This document shows, piece after piece, positions 24,523 through 38,865 of a stretch of DNA of 64,000 nt. Source of the DNA: Motacilla alba alba (lineage: Eukaryota > Chordata > Aves > Passeriformes > Motacillidae); contig NC_052027.1 in NCBI RefSeq assembly GCF_015832195.1, positions 18,450,688 to 18,514,687 of the forward strand. The letters run 5' to 3'. The notes beneath the pieces are model-generated. The model had not been told where the DNA came from. It worked only from the letters and a program-made list of their open reading frames with translations, and did not search any database. A program made the translations under genes and the position numbers. The number at the start of each line of letters is the position of its first letter. Position 1 is the stretch's first letter.

Positions 24523-26566
24523 CCAACAAAAAAACAACAACAAAACAAACAAAAAAAATCTGTTGGTGGAGTTCACAATTATTACAGCCCTGTTGGGTTT
24601 CATACACGGACAGGAAAATTTAATAATCAATCCTGATAATGAATAATAATGAATTTAATAACAAACTGAAAAATTATTTCACATTGGCTTGTGTAATAAC
24701 AAGTTTTGTGCACTGATTCACCATCAGTAATAAACACCATTCACAGCAGCCTGATCCTTTGGTCAAACAGGAACCCAGAGCTCCCACCAGAGGCAGGACT
24801 TCCATGTTTTCTCCTTTATAAAATTAAGTTTGTTAAATCAAAGTCAGCCCTGAAACTCAGGCAGTCCCCACAATGTGTTTAGTTATACTGCATGAATTAA
24901 GAAACAGAGAACTTGAGAAAAAACAGCCAATGATTCTGAATTTATTTACAGTGAGCTGCAATGAGTGCCTGGATCTGCAATTACTCATCCACTCAGGACA
25001 AAGAACCCCGTGTGCCTCTTCCCTCCAGGAGAGCCAAGCAAGGACCAGGCAAAAGGCCTCTGCTTTAACTTGATAAGTTATAATTTTATACTTTTATAAT
25101 TTTAAGAAGAATCTAAGGGTTGATTCTCAAATCATTAACAATGAGAGCTGGAAACTGCTAAGCTATTTTTCATGTACTTTTCATCTGAATATAAAGGTTT
25201 ATAAATCACTGCTGTCCTCCTCAGACCATCACAGACAGGAGCCCTGACACTGCCATGAAGGTCTGGCACACCTCTTTATAACTTCAGGAGTTCTCCCAAG
25301 CCCTGCTGGAATTTCCTTCCCGACCTTTCCCCTTTCATTCCATCTTCTTCCTTAGATTCTGCCTGCAGCCAAAGCAGCCCTTCTGCTTTTGCTGTCCCAC
25401 CACTGCAGGTGTCCTGCTCTCACAGCTATCCCCTGAATACTGCAACAGGTGAAAGTGAGGAATCAGGGAGGGATTTAGCCAAAACTCCTCTTTGCATTGC
25501 CCACACTGCTGCTGAACTCTGAAATGTGGGCAGCCTCTTGCCTCACCAGCCAACTCCTAAATACCACAAGAACAAACTCTGGAGGATTGTACAGTCTCTG
25601 ATCAAATTTAAAATAGATTGCTGGGATAAATACTGGAGGCAGTGATGGGACTTTAAATCATCAAACCATCAAAGCAATCTAAAAATAACCAACTGCAGCT
25701 TGCAGCCACTCCATTTCAATTTATAGCTGAAATAATTGAGGGGTCCAATTATTTCCAGGTTGCATGTTTGATTTCCTGCTCTTCACACTGTTGTAGCGCT
25801 TGTGACATTTTACAGCAGAAGAAAGGAACCCTGCCCATCTCTCCTTTACTTAAAGGAGCAGTAAAATGAGAGCCTTGAGTGTTTAAACCTACAAGAGTCC
25901 TGGCTTGTTCTGTTGTGGCAGTTGGAGATTTTGGGAAATGAGGCAGGGAAGAGGGATTTTTACTGAGATTTGCTGTTAACTGGGATTTTTTCTGCCATAG
26001 TGCAATGGCCCAGCTTTGCATGGGGAAGTGCTGGGCTTGGAACATGAGGCATTGCAGGGGTTTGAGTTCTGCTTCAGCAGCCCCAGCACTTAAGAGGGGA
26101 GATGTGGCCAAAATACTTCCCTACGACTCGGAACACGCAGACTCCTGTCCCATGGGGCTCTTCTGAGTCCTACAACACATCTGCATTCCCAAACCATAGA
26201 AAGAAATGGTTAGCAGTGAATAAACCTTAAACATGCACATGAATAAAATCGGTATCATCAGTTCATGGCCTGTGTCCCTCATACAGTAAACCACCTCCAC
26301 TAATCCTGTTGACCTTCTACAGAAGGTCCACAATTTCCAAATCAGTTTGTCCTCTAGATTGCTTTTCAAGAGAGGAAGAATATCCAAACAGCCTCTCTGC
26401 AGGCCCAGCAAGGTGTTTTTTCACCTTACCCAGACCCACAGAGTTTGTTAGAGGGCAGGAGGTGCCACAGAGACCCCACAGAATGCCAAGAAAGAATCTG
26501 AGTGCAACAGGTGGAATGCGATGCATTCCAGAGATTTTGGATGCTCTGTGTGGCAAACAACAAATC
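24523..26566. other. Unannotated stretch
   Basis: About 2 kb with no recognised gene or repeat family apart from A/C-rich low-complexity sequence at its left end. Confidence 0.5.
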
Positions 26567-26570
26567 CTAC

Positions 26571-27025
26571 TGATGCCTCAGGCTTAGCTTTTATATTTTT
26601 CAGATTCTGTGCTGCTTTCGTGTGGGGTCTGGGTTCATATCAGGGGATGCTGAGCTCTCTGCACAGAGCAGGGAGACAAAACAATTCCTGCTCCAGCTGG
26701 GCACCAAGGACAAATGATCCAAAGCTCAGCCCAGGAGCACAAACAGCGTGGGCTGCAGAGAGACAAACAAGCAGGGTGGGAGTGCCTGGGCTAAAGCTGG
26801 AACGGGACAATGAACTGCAAGGTGCAAATGGAGCAGAACTGATCCCAGGGAGAGACCCCGGGAGCGCTCGTGCATTTTGGGACCATTTTGGTTCCTCTTG
26901 GCTGCAGCCCTGGCTGGGCTCTTGTGCTGCCCAAGGTGCATCCATGGAGGAGATCCTTTCAATAAATCCCTGCTTTATTCTGCTCTGTCCAGCCTCTGCT
27001 CTAGGGCAGCCTGCTCAAGGTATCA
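26571..27025 (+). mobile_element. Solo LTR, plus orientation (family B, copy 2)
   Basis: The element starts TGATGCCTCAGGC and ends CTCAAGGTATCA. An exact 4-bp duplication CTAC flanks it (26567-26570 and 27026-27029). AATAAA at 26961-26966 lies about 60 bp before the end, and an AGCTTTTATATTTTTCAG stretch lies near the start. The inverted terminal repeat is slightly decayed (TGATGCC/GGTATCA). It is the same family as 20949-21407 (opposite strand) and 56893-57351. No internal retroviral sequence is present. Confidence 0.85.
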
Positions 27026-27029
27026 CTAC

Positions 27030-30000
27030 AGGCACTGCTTTTTCTTCTCTTTGGGACCAGGGACTGGTTTTCTGCACCCTTTGCTGATTGTGGCAGTGAT
27101 GTTCCCCTGCCCATTGTCTGTCACAGAGCAGAACCTGCTCCTCCCAGTGCTCTGCCCTTGAGCAGGGCTGGCAGCCACAGCCTCATCAGGGATTCAGCTG
27201 GAGAAATGCACATCTCCCTTATCACTGCTCTGGACAGCTGCTGATAAGGCATCTTGTTCCCCTTGTTGTCTACAGCACAGCTCTTAATTTGGATTATTTT
27301 TCCTCTGTACTACCAAGTTCCAAAAATAAAAGAACTTGTTGAGGTTTCAGTTGTGCCTCTTGGCACCATGTTGGCACATTTTATTGGGGGAGCGTGAGAG
27401 AAACTAGAATTGAAACTTTATACAAACAAAAACACCTTCCTCCTTCTTTGCACTAGCTTCTCATACCAATATTTAGATCATTAGGGATCCTGTCTTATTC
27501 AGGAATCACAAAACACAGCTAAAATGAATCTGATTTAAGCCCCAGCTTAAATGCTTCAGCCCTATTTCCCAGATCTTGAACCAACCCTTTAGGATAAATG
27601 CTTTTCCAGACTTGGGCAATTCTGCACTACTTCTACCTCTCCCAGTAAAGGCAGCAGCAAAGCCATCAGCTCTGAATTTTGTCCGTAGCCAAGCACAGCC
27701 TATCTGTTGCAAGATTCAGCTGAGAACATTTCCCTGGAGTGGTATTCCCATCAGTGCCCTACACCTTCCCAGTTTATTACCATCACTGCAGCAGCTCTGC
27801 CCTGCCCGTTGCGTGCGGGGCTCAGGCTAATGGGATGTGTCACATTGCACAGCCGTGCTGCTGTGCGCTCAGAATCTGCACAAATAAACCTAAAGAGAGG
27901 CCCCGAATCAGGACACTGCTGCAGGGCCAGCCAGGATGTGTTTCAGAGCCACCACGCTGTCAGGGGCTGAAGGAACACCAAGGAGATGGCTCACGTTAAC
28001 AGCACTGGACAAGCCATTTTCTAGCTGCTCCTTGAGCCACCCATCACGGGGCTGTTGTGTCAGGACGAAATCAGAGCTGATCCTATCAGGATTCTGAGCC
28101 CTCTGAGTTGTTGTCATCTCCAAGGTGTGCAAACTGCACACAGGGCAGCGTCAGGGCTGGCGTTTTTCTGTGCCAGAGGTGAGCGTGGCTGAACACAAAC
28201 CCAGAGCACGTGTGGAACAGGAGACTTGTAAATACACACCAAAGTGACTTTGCCTTCAGCTGCACCTGCCTCCATGGACTCAAAAAATACCTCGATCTGA
28301 TGAATCACTCCCAAAAGCTTTGCTGCAAGGAAGAACAATCTTCCAAGAACTTCAGACTCTGACATAAACTCCTAGAAATTCCATCTTCAGGAACTGTCCT
28401 TCTGGGGGTGCTGGTGAGGGGATGCAGTTTTCATTAGCTCTGCCCCATAAGCAAGACAGGAATAGTCTTATTTCTTACAAGAAAGAAACAAGAAATAATA
28501 AGAAGAAATAGTCTTTTACATATATATAGTCTTTTATATATAGTCTTATATCTATAATAGAAATAAATAAGAAATAGTCTTCTTTCTTATTAGAAAGAAC
28601 TTCTTTCTTTCTCTGTGATCATGTTGTTCCAGGGAGCATAAAGACAGAAATATTTGTCATTTTCTTGTTTTTTTTCCCTCACTCCCTATCTGAGTATTTA
28701 AAAATTCAAGTCATCTTTCATGCAGTGCTTAGATCTGTGTAAACAGCCTTGCTAATTATTCACTTTATCCATGTCCAAGCAGAGCCCATTAACCCTTCAA
28801 AGGGCAGGAGCCTCTCAGTGCTCTGCCAATGGGGTAACACATTTCAGGAGAGGCTGGCTGACAGGGAAGATAAACTTGAGAAAGGTAAATCCCAGACTGG
28901 TGTGTGATTGCCTCATTCGAGATACCACAAGACATTTAAGCAGTTTCAATATATGGCACAGATGTGCTGAATGTCTGCTTGTGTAGAGGCTGAGGATTGA
29001 AATAAAGAATAAACAGTGGGTGCTGGGTGACACCGTGGGGCCAGTGCAGAATCTTCTGGAACAGGAGCAGCTCTGAAGCAAATGTTCACTGCCCAGATGG
29101 GGTCAAACAGGTTTGTGAGGATCAAAGGACACTTCAGACCGAGAATATAAAACATTTAAAATCAACATATACAGGAGAGCAAGATTCTTCCAAGCAACAG
29201 AAGCATGGATCTCCATCAGAAAAAAAGGAGACAAAGCAGCAGGCTACAAATATATTATCCAAAGGATGGTTTAGTGCAGTATGCAAGAAGAAAAACTCTT
29301 TATTCATAACTATTAATTGGAAATGAAAATGAAGAAGAAAGTATCTGAAGGACAAAATTAGTTTCAAGGCTAATCCTTCCTGAAGGTCTTTCTCCTGTTC
29401 ATTTTCTGGCTTATACTTTGCTTTCCTCTACAGCAGCTCTTCCCCAAAAGCACTGTTTTTTGGGAGGATCTGAGGTTTTAAAAGTTGTATTTGACTTTTA
29501 AAAAAACAGAGCTAGTTAGTCATGTTCAAAAGCGTGACACATTTGAGTACAGGGGGCTTGTTTTCATATTTAAATCACAACAGCAGCATCAGGGCCCTCT
29601 GACCAACAGCAATTTCTGCCTCAGCCCTGAGGGCCTCACCTGGAGAAGGCCAAGGGGTGAACTTCTGTGAAAACAAATCATGATTCCAACCCGTTTGAAA
29701 ATGTGCCCTGTAAAAATCAGTCTCCAGAAAGAGCTTGTTCCCGGTGAGAAGCTCGGATTTGTTCAGAGAATTGCTCTGTGGGGGGAATCATTTCCCACCT
29801 TGGCAGGGCCAGGCTGGCAGAGCTGCTCGGTCCCCCGGAGCATTTCCCTGCCAGGAGTCATGTGTGCACTCAGGGAAACGAATGGGCTGAGAAAATATCA
29901 CATTTGGGAAAAAAACCAACAGTTTTTATGGATGGAAGCTGTGCAGCAATTTCCCAGCAAGTCTTCCCAAAGGAAAGGAGCAAAGTGGAAACCACTGCAG

Positions 30001-33000
30001 AGATCCCCCCCGTGCTTTGCTCAGTGCAGCTGCTGGGTGTGGATTTTTAAAGGTGTTTGCCTGGTTTTGGGGGTTTTCTGAGCCACCCTAACAGAGCAGT
30101 GAAAGCAAGTGCAGTGAGGATGTTGCTGCTGTTTATTTTGAGGCATTTTGGGGCTGCAGCAGAGAACGGGGCTGGAGGTGGTGATGGTGAGGCTGGGGAG
30201 CAGGTGAGAGCAGGGGCTCCTTGTGAGCCAAACCAAAACCAAACTGGGACATGCTGGTAGCAAGCACTGCAGCATCTCTGCTCCCTCAGCATGTGTGGGA
30301 GCTGCGGCCTGTGGAAAATCAGGTCCTTTTTTATTTTAAAATAAAGGGTTTTTTGGTGTCCAGCTGCCATAGAGCAGCATCTTCTTGTTCTGCTGGCAGC
30401 TACAAATACAGAATATCCACGAATTACAGGTGCTACTGACAGCACAGCTCCTAAATACTAACAAACTGTTCCAGAAGGACTTGGAACATGCTTCAAAATT
30501 ATTATTGGGCCAACCTTCACCCTTCTGCCTCTTCTGTCTGCGCGCCCCAGTTTTTGCATGAGTAGTCCCCAAAGGGTGGCTCTGTACACAGTGAATGCAC
30601 CTACAGGAACTGCATTTTTCTGGAAGCAAGCCAGGCAGATATCAAGCAGAAAGATAACATTTCGTAATTATTATTTAACCGCCACTTTTAGCTCTAATCC
30701 CCTCCAGACTGAAAGCAGTGCTTTTCCAACCAGGCAGCAGCAACTTCTCCAGCCGAGCACAGCTCACCAATAGACTTGATTATCAAGAGATCATCAGATG
30801 CTCTTTGTGAAGCATTCATCCCCAAAAAACAGCTGAAATGGAGGCAAAATTCACTCAATTCACTTCTGCTGCTGCTGGGTCACCTTTGCCTTTGAGGAAA
30901 GGACTCCAGTGACCCTTCACTGACACAGATCCATAAAGCCAAGCACAAGGAAGGCAGAGGAAAATGAAATATCTATACCTTTCTACCCACAGCCCTGCAA
31001 ATGGACTTTGCAGAACCAAGAGGATAAAAAATTAAATCCCTAATGAAGCCAGAGCCTGTCAAAAGAGTGTCCTGTCCCTGAGGCTCTCTGTGATCAGGAG
31101 CTGCGTGGTTCATGCCAAGTGGAAGAGTTTTCTCAGGAGAGAAGAGCCAAGGAGCCACTTTGGAAGGTGAGAAGATGCAGGTTGGCACACCCTGAGACAG
31201 AGGGAGGAGCTCAGTGTCCAGGTCTCTCACATTATGGACGAGCCAAGAGTTAGATTAGTCCTAAAATTTAAAAAAAAAGGGAAAAAAAAAGAAAAAAATA
31301 GAAATAGAGAGCTACTACTCCTTTTTGTAAATTATACTGAAATCCACCTTGTTCATATCCTTCTGTGTTCCTCCTCAGATCTAAATGGAAATGTTCATTT
31401 GAGAATTTCATTTGAGAGGGATGAATTAAACAGACACTGAGCCCCCTTCTAGAAGAAGAGGAGATGCCCTCGAGGTCCAGTCTGTCTCTACCTGCCTCAA
31501 AGCAAGGTGTCCCCCATAATCCCTCAATAAAATAAGGACTAAGAGGGAATTAGCTGCTTTTTCAGAGATGTTTTCCTGCAAGAAGGAGCAGTAACTGCAT
31601 TAACCTCGAGGCTGATGCCCCTGTGCTGATGGGGAGAGGAAAAGGACTGAAAGGTTGAGGTCCAAACCCTCCCATTGATTGGGGCACAGAAAGAAGCAGC
31701 AAAGAAGAGCAACTCCAGTGCCAGGGCTCCAGAGGCACTCGTTTGTTTTCCAGGAAAACAGCTTGGTTGGAACATTGAGTTCTGGTTTATTTGTGTATGG
31801 AACAAAGCAAGTTAACTCTGCTGACATTGGGGTATCAGTCAGAGCTCCCTCACAAACTGTGACCCTGCTGGGGATGGGTTTAACAAAATAACAGCATTTC
31901 CAGCAGTTCTGACTGCACAGTCACACCACCAGCATGCCCTGCAGATGGAAAGGTCACCCTAATCCATTACTCATTTTCCTAACCTTTTGCTATCCAACAA
32001 ATAAAAATATTAGGGCCTTATTTTCCAACCCTTACCTTTCTTAGAATATTAAACACTTCTTATTTTTCAGTGAGAATATTTTTCTTTAAAACCAGGCACA
32101 TACTTATTCTTAGACACCAGTATCCCAGCATGCCACCCACTAGACAGGACTGCCTCAACACGATGGCTTTTATTCCAGTTTATGAAATAATCCCCTTTCA
32201 AAGAGGCATTTCCTGCCTCTTCTTGCTTGATTCCAATTTTTGCAGGTAATTCTGCACTTGCTATGAGGCATTTTTTAGTTTGGTTATAAATGGATAATTT
32301 TGTGAATAAATTAGTGAAAAGTTTCCCAAACAGCTCAAATGACCACATCACAGGCAGATTTCACACTCTCTGGGAAAACATCCCTTCAATTCTTGGCTGC
32401 AGGAGGTCACTTTTTGTTCTCAGTTCTCAGGATTAACTTGCAAAAGAAGCATCTGAGGTAAAAAAAATCTCAAGAACATATCATTTATAACAAGGAGAAT
32501 CCTGGCTTTTCCTCCCTTGCACACCTTCCCCTCAGGCACTCTGCAGCCAAACAAGCTTTCCCCCATTTCAGGAAGGATTGAGAAGAGATTTGCTTCTCCA
32601 GGCTGAGACACCCAGAATATGTTTCAACTGCTGCTCAAATTTACATTTCCTTGGGGAACTCATGAGCCAGGTGAGTTAAGTGACCTTTGAAAGCTAAACA
32701 AGAAAAAAAAAAAAACACCGCACGAAATGCCAAAACCCCTCAAAATTAAAACAAACAAACAAACAAACAAAAACCAAAACAATCCCAAATGTAACTTAGG
32801 AATTTGCACAAGACAAATGAAGGCATTGAGCTCACTCCAGCTCCTGGAATTGAGGGGTCCATTTTTGATACCCAAAGTCATTCCCAGCCCCACAGCTCTG
32901 CCCAGGCTGAACCAGCTGCCCAAAATTCTCTCCCATGAAGGACATTTCACAGCATTCACTGCCAGTGACAGCAAAAGCAGAGCAAAGTGAATTTTCCATA

Positions 33001-36000
33001 AGAAAGGCAAGAGCCTGGTTCAGACAAACAGATTTAAACATCACTGTGATACAAATGTTTTCTGTCAGGCTCCATTAATTCCATAAATTTATGTCCTTTT
33101 ACCCAAAATAACAACTTTCCCCAAATAATCCCCAAACCAATGCCTCCTCAAAAAGATCAGGGCAGGCAGGAACTGCTTGTGGAATCCAGTTTCAACTCAG
33201 GATTATTCTGAGCTAAAGCAAAACTGAGTGGTTTCAGGTAAAGGATCACCTCATTAAGCTTTAATGCAGAACTGTTGAAAGCCAGTTATTAGGAAATTAT
33301 TTCCTGCTGTTTTATTCTCTAGTAAAGTTCAATAATTAGGAATGTTGTAAATCTCCTTTATTCTAATACTCTGATTGTGATAGGGGCATAATGACTCTTC
33401 TTGAAGAGAAAACCAAGCAGGGGAATTAAAAACCTTTCCCCAGAACAGGAAGGGGCTGCAGATATTTGAATGTGTTGGTTTAGAACACAGCAGGATTGCC
33501 AAGAGAAACATTCTCAAACATCTTCTGGTAAATAAATCATTGGTTCATTTATTCTCTGAAAGACACACACGGGTTAGGACCTGCCTGACATCCAGTGCAG
33601 CAGAGATTAAACAATGAAGTTAAATCCACCAAGTTAAATCCAATAAATTGTGCAATGGGTCCCTAATTAATGTTCTAGATTGAGTTTCTATTTATTTACT
33701 TACGCAGTTCTTCTTAATATTGTCTCCTTGACACCTCTGTAAATAAATTTCCTGTTGATTAGCATTTTATATGCCAGTAAATTCGGAAATCCAGAGCCTT
33801 TGGGGTTTTTAATCCCCTTGCTCCAAGCTGATGCACTCCAGGTGATCCTGTCTGCTTCACCAGGCAAAGCTGAGCTTGGAAAATGAGGGACATGGATTTT
33901 GACAGGGCCAGAGCCACGGAATTCTGCAGTGGGAGAAGCAGAACACACATTTCCCATTTCCCATGACACATAAATATTTCTATTTTGTGCACCTTGATGA
34001 GTAATTATTCTAATTTTATTTTTTTATTTTTTAAGTGAGCAGGAAAGCTTGTGCATGAGGAAAGATGAGCTGGATATTCTAATCAGCCTACCATGGGGGG
34101 GACAAAAACACAAATCTGAAGGAGCAGATCTCCTCCAGGCAATTTTGCAAGTTGAAAGACTCATTGCAATGTCAGTTCTTGAACAGTCAAAGCCTTTCAG
34201 TTCAGCATTAATCAGGATATATTTTAATCAAGGAGAAATAAGTGGTCAGGAAATAAATCTGAAAATGAAGCAATAGCTGCGAATTTACAAGTAAAATTAT
34301 TTCATGAAAATAAATTAATTTGTGTTGGGTGTCTTTCAGCCATCAGCTTGTGGGGGGTTTTTAGGCTTTTTTCTAAGTAAAGCAGCTCGGTAAACATAGA
34401 CTGTATATTTTTATATTTCTGCTTCTGATCACTTCACTAATTAAAGGAAGACACGTTATTTTTTAATGTGCATAATTAACATGTATCATCTTTATTATCC
34501 TCAAGATCAGGGTGAAATCAAACTGAAGTGAGATGAGAGAATGCATTGGGCTAAAACCCACTTTCAGAAGACACCATGGACACACCACTGCGGGATGGTT
34601 CAGCTCCTAGGGATGGGAAAAGTCTGTTTCAATGGGAAAAAAGCATTCATTTGACATTGTACTTTTGTTAATAAAGATGATTTTCTACTGCACACTCACA
34701 CTCAGAGCAGAGGTTTTAGCAGGAAGGATTCAGAGCAAGACCAGGTGAACTTTTCATTCTTCCTCTGGAGCTGAAGGATGACACCTTCCTTGGCCATCCT
34801 GGCTTCAGGAAACACAAAATTTCCAGGCTCAGGGCTGTAGAGAGTCTTTGGAATGTGCCAAAATACATCACTGAAATGTTCTGGTCAACACATGCAGCTG
34901 TACATGGGGAGGGCTGGCAGGTTCATCAAGGTGCCTCTCAAAGTGCTCACTTTTGAAATACTGAATGTGAATGAAAACAGTTACACAGCTTACAATGAAA
35001 CAGGAAAAAAAAGAGAAAAGTTTATGGTGTTAGACAATGCAGACCATGGGAATTTGCTCCATACTTTCAATTAAATAATTATATATACCTATACAGATAG
35101 TGAGCTTTTAGTGATGGAGAAGGGAGAAAAACAACTCCAGGGAACAGAAGAAAAAAAAAATTAGGATACAAAATAAGTAAGGGGGAAGCATTTATCTCTT
35201 AAATTCTCCAGGTGTCATGTTCAAGCTGTCCAGAAGAGAGCCAACCATCATTGCTTTTGTTTATAAATGGGAAAACAAGCATTCCAACAGAAAGAAAAAT
35301 AGGAACCAGCTCCCTACAGCCCAGCCATTTTGAGTGCTATTTAAAATAAAAACTCATTTTTATGCTTGAATGCACACATCACAGACAATGCTCCATCAGC
35401 AGGATTATTCCCTGGCATGTGCATATGAATATTCCTATTTATTCCCTCCTTTTCACAGGTGTTTCACAGGTAACATTTACAGTTCCCTCCTTCTTAAGCC
35501 CCAGTATGTCCAAACACGAAAAGCACAAACATCTGTTAAAAGCAGCTCCTCTTTATGAGTTCCACCAAGAATTGTTTCTAATAGCTGATATACCCATGTC
35601 CCAGAGCCCCTTCCTCAGAGGAATAACCACCCTCTGAAGTGGCAGAATCCACCATCCTTGTGATCCCCTTTGGCTCTCAGCCAAGCTGGATCACAGACAC
35701 TCCACTTCTGTTTGATATGACACACACATCCATTTATTTTCAGAAGGTATTAGAGCTCTGCTAGAGTTGCATCCTTGCTGTCACAAGTCCAACATTTATC
35801 TTCTCAAAATTAAAGACTAAATTTGGAAGATTAAGTCCTGTGACTCTGAATCCTCTGTAATTATTCCATACATTGGATCACTACAGAAGACCTAAAATGT
35901 TCTGCTGCATTTTAATATCCATAACATTAGAGGACACATGGCAATTGTTATTTAGATATATGGGTAAAACAACAGCAGCAGCATGCAAAAGAAGCAATCT

Positions 36001-37450
36001 TGCTGGTGGGAGGTGTGAAATCCTACAAATGTGGATGAGTTTACCCAAATAAAAATGGGGTTTTAGTGTCTTTCAGTAGCTACAAACACAATACAACCAT
36101 AATTCTCTCTGTTTATTTTGATTACATACATATTCAGATATAGCATTCCTGTCTGCCCAATTTTCAGGAAGATCCAAAGAAAATGAGAGGGCAGGAGACA
36201 CCAGCAACCAGTGACAGGAAATCCCAAAGCATCACCACTTTCTTTTTCTGTACCTCAAATCCAAACACCTCCTTTTTAAATTTCTTTAATGCTTCTAACA
36301 TCATCAGAGTTTTGCTCTCAGCTCAGACTGAACCTTATTGTGGAACAGAGAATTTTATTTCCAGAGAAGAGCAGGGTGGAACAGATAAACATAAAAGGAG
36401 TGGTGTGTTAGTAAAGAGTCTTCCAGATTCAGCAGCTTCTCATTATTTTCTGAGCCAGAAACGCTTTTTAAAAAAGAAAAAAAAAGGAAGAGGAAGAGGA
36501 AATAAATTTACTATAAACAAGTAGAAAGCACTGTTAACCAATGCTCTCCACATTGTATAATTATATAAGGCAAATACTAATTCTGTCATTGCTTGAAGTA
36601 AAATACTGAAGGTTGCCATGAAGTTACAATAAATGAAGTTATAATAAATGAAGTGAGAGCCACAGAAGAACTGAAACAACCTTTGACCAGGGAAACTGGA
36701 AATGCAGCGCTCCTCATATATTGAAATAAAAATTTCAATGAATTCTATACTACTGCCATGTAGATTTGAGGTTCAATGCCATGTAAGAAACTCCCTCCAA
36801 TTTCCAAGTAGAAATAGCAGCTGTGTCAGATTTTAATTTTTTTTTCAAAATCTCTCCAAGTCTCGAGCCTGTCTCAGCTTTCAGCAGGGCTCCATATGGC
36901 TGCTACAACTGCCAAGCAAAATACACTCATCAAACCCACGAGAACTCTGCAGCCAAAATACTGCATCAAAACGATGAATTTTGGAAAAGGAGGAGTGCCT
37001 ATGGAGTTTTGTTTGATATGCAGGACCAAAATAAAACCCTACAGAAAGTTTAGCAGGTGCTTAACCTGAAGAAAAAAATGCTGAAAGATATTAAATATCT
37101 TCACTGAAGCAAGAGCAAGGAGGCAAAGCAGGGCTCAGCGTCGTGAGATTATGAAATTTAGATTGGAACATCTCCTAACCCAGGAGCTAAAATAATTCTT
37201 TCTTCTCCTTCAAAAGTTCTTTATTTTCAAAGGTCTCCAACACCTTCTTTTCCTCTTTTAATTAAATAAAAATCCCATCTGCAACACAGCCACCCGCCTG
37301 GATTCTGTGTGCCTTAAACAAGTCCAGCTCTTCTTCTGAAAATTTCAAAATCCCCAAGGCACGAAACTGTTAAAGACTCAGCAAACAGAAAAAATCAACC
37401 AGGAGGGAAGTGGAGCCTAAACCCCACAATTCCAGGAGTGCAGGAAGACA
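27030..37450. other. Long unannotated stretch, about 10.4 kb
   Basis: No gene, LTR or CR1 is recognised. Minor features are an AT-rich, partly self-complementary patch at about 28470-28610, A-rich runs at 31268-31300 and 32702-32715, a CAAA run at 32750-32782, and an A-rich run at 36470-36486. Open frames stay below about 135 codons and show no recognisable domain. This is probably unique intergenic or intronic DNA, possibly with old repeats too diverged to see by eye. Confidence 0.55.
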
Positions 37451-38245
37451 AATACAACAGAGATCTCATTTCCTGCTGCCTGTGGGATCAGGAGGAAGTT
37501 TAATGAGTCCAAGTGCCCAGTCCTGCACTTTGGCCACAATAACCCCCTGCAGCATTCTAGGCTGGGGACAGTGTGGCTGGGCAGTGCCCAGGCAGAAAGG
37601 GACCTGGGGGTGCTGGTGGCAGCCGGCTGAACATGAGCCAGCAGTGTGCCCTGGTGGCCAAGAAGGCCAGTGGCTCCTGGCCTGGATCAGGAATGGTGTG
37701 GCCAGCAGGAGCAGGGAGCTCATTCTGCCCCTGTACTCGGCACTGGTGAGGCCTCACCTCGAGTGCTGTGTCCAGCCTGGCCCCTCAGTTTGGGAAGGAC
37801 CTTGAGACGCTCGAGCAAGTCCAGAGGAGGCAACGAGGCTGGAGAGGGGCTGGGAACACAAACCCTGAGAGGAACGGCTGAGGGAGCTGGGGGTGCTCAG
37901 CCTGGAGAAAAGGAGACTCAGGGGTGAGCTTATCACTCTGCAGCTCCTGGAAGGTGCCTGTGCTCAGCTGGGGCTGGGCTCTGTCTCCAGGCACTGACAG
38001 AACCAGAGCACACAGCCTCGAGCTGCACCAAGGCAAATACAGGTTGGATAGCAGGAAAAAGTTTTTCATGAAAAGAGTGATAAAGTTCTGGAATGGCTGC
38101 CCGGGGAGGTGCTGCAGTCACCATCCCTGGGTGTGTTTAACACAGCCTGGATGTGGCACTGGGTGCCAGGGTGCAGTTGAGGTGCTGGGGCTGGGTTGGA
38201 CTTGATGATCTTGAAGGTCTCTTCCAACCCAGTGATTCTGGAAAT
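37451..38245 (+). mobile_element. CR1 LINE fragment with decayed ORF2 end
   Basis: The translated 5' part keeps the CR1 ORF2 C-terminal landmarks: [12 protein letters not shown] (FNESKCPV), AERDLGVLV, then [19 protein letters not shown] in another frame. Frame changes and stops break it, so it is a pseudogene remnant. The rest is 3' untranslated CR1, ending GGACTTGATGATCTTGAAGG and TCTTCCAACCCAGTGATTCTG near 38200-38240. It differs clearly from the other CR1 tails in the window, so it is likely another subfamily. It cannot transpose. Confidence 0.85.
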
Positions 38246-38865
38246 ACACAACAGAAAATTCTCCACCTTCCTCATCTTCCTCTGGAATCTCCTGCTCCAC
38301 CTGCACCTGGATCTCCACGCCAGGAATTATTGTCTTTGCCATAAAGACTGAGTCTTCCCTCAGGAGCTAGGGAAGAAACCAAGCTCGGGGAGCAGAAGAA
38401 GCAATTAAATCCATCTGGGGAGAGTTTTCCTCCCTCTTTGTGCTTGCTGGGAAAACGCTGCTTGCATTTGTAAAGCTGTGAAACACTTGTCCCATTGCAA
38501 ACGCCTTTTCTTTTGCCAAGTGAACTCTCAAAAATTAGATATTATTGTGGGAAGCGCTGCCTAATGAGCCAGTGGCATTTAGAATATTCAGATTTCTCAT
38601 TCCTACCATCCAGCTTTCAAGCCCTGAGAGTGCCATGAATAGGCTGTAGAAATGCATGGGGTGGTCACGAGGACAATGGACCTGGGCTACAGCTGTTCCT
38701 GCAGCTGCCAGAGCCCCACACGCTCAGAGCTGACAGTGATGGATAGAAAAATTACACTGCAGCACTCCTGGGTGGCAGCCCCATTGTCACACACAATGCC
38801 TCGCTGCGCCGGGGAACTGCTGCTCCATGGAGCTCTTCCCAACACGAGCTCTCCCCCCTCCCCAG
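38246..38865. other. Unannotated stretch
   Basis: About 620 bp between a CR1 fragment and an AT island; no recognisable feature. Confidence 0.5.

Noticed and set aside
37410..37805. 131-codon frame with reverse-transcriptase-like C-terminal residues as a gene
   Set aside because: It is a frameshifted remnant of CR1 ORF2 within a truncated LINE copy.
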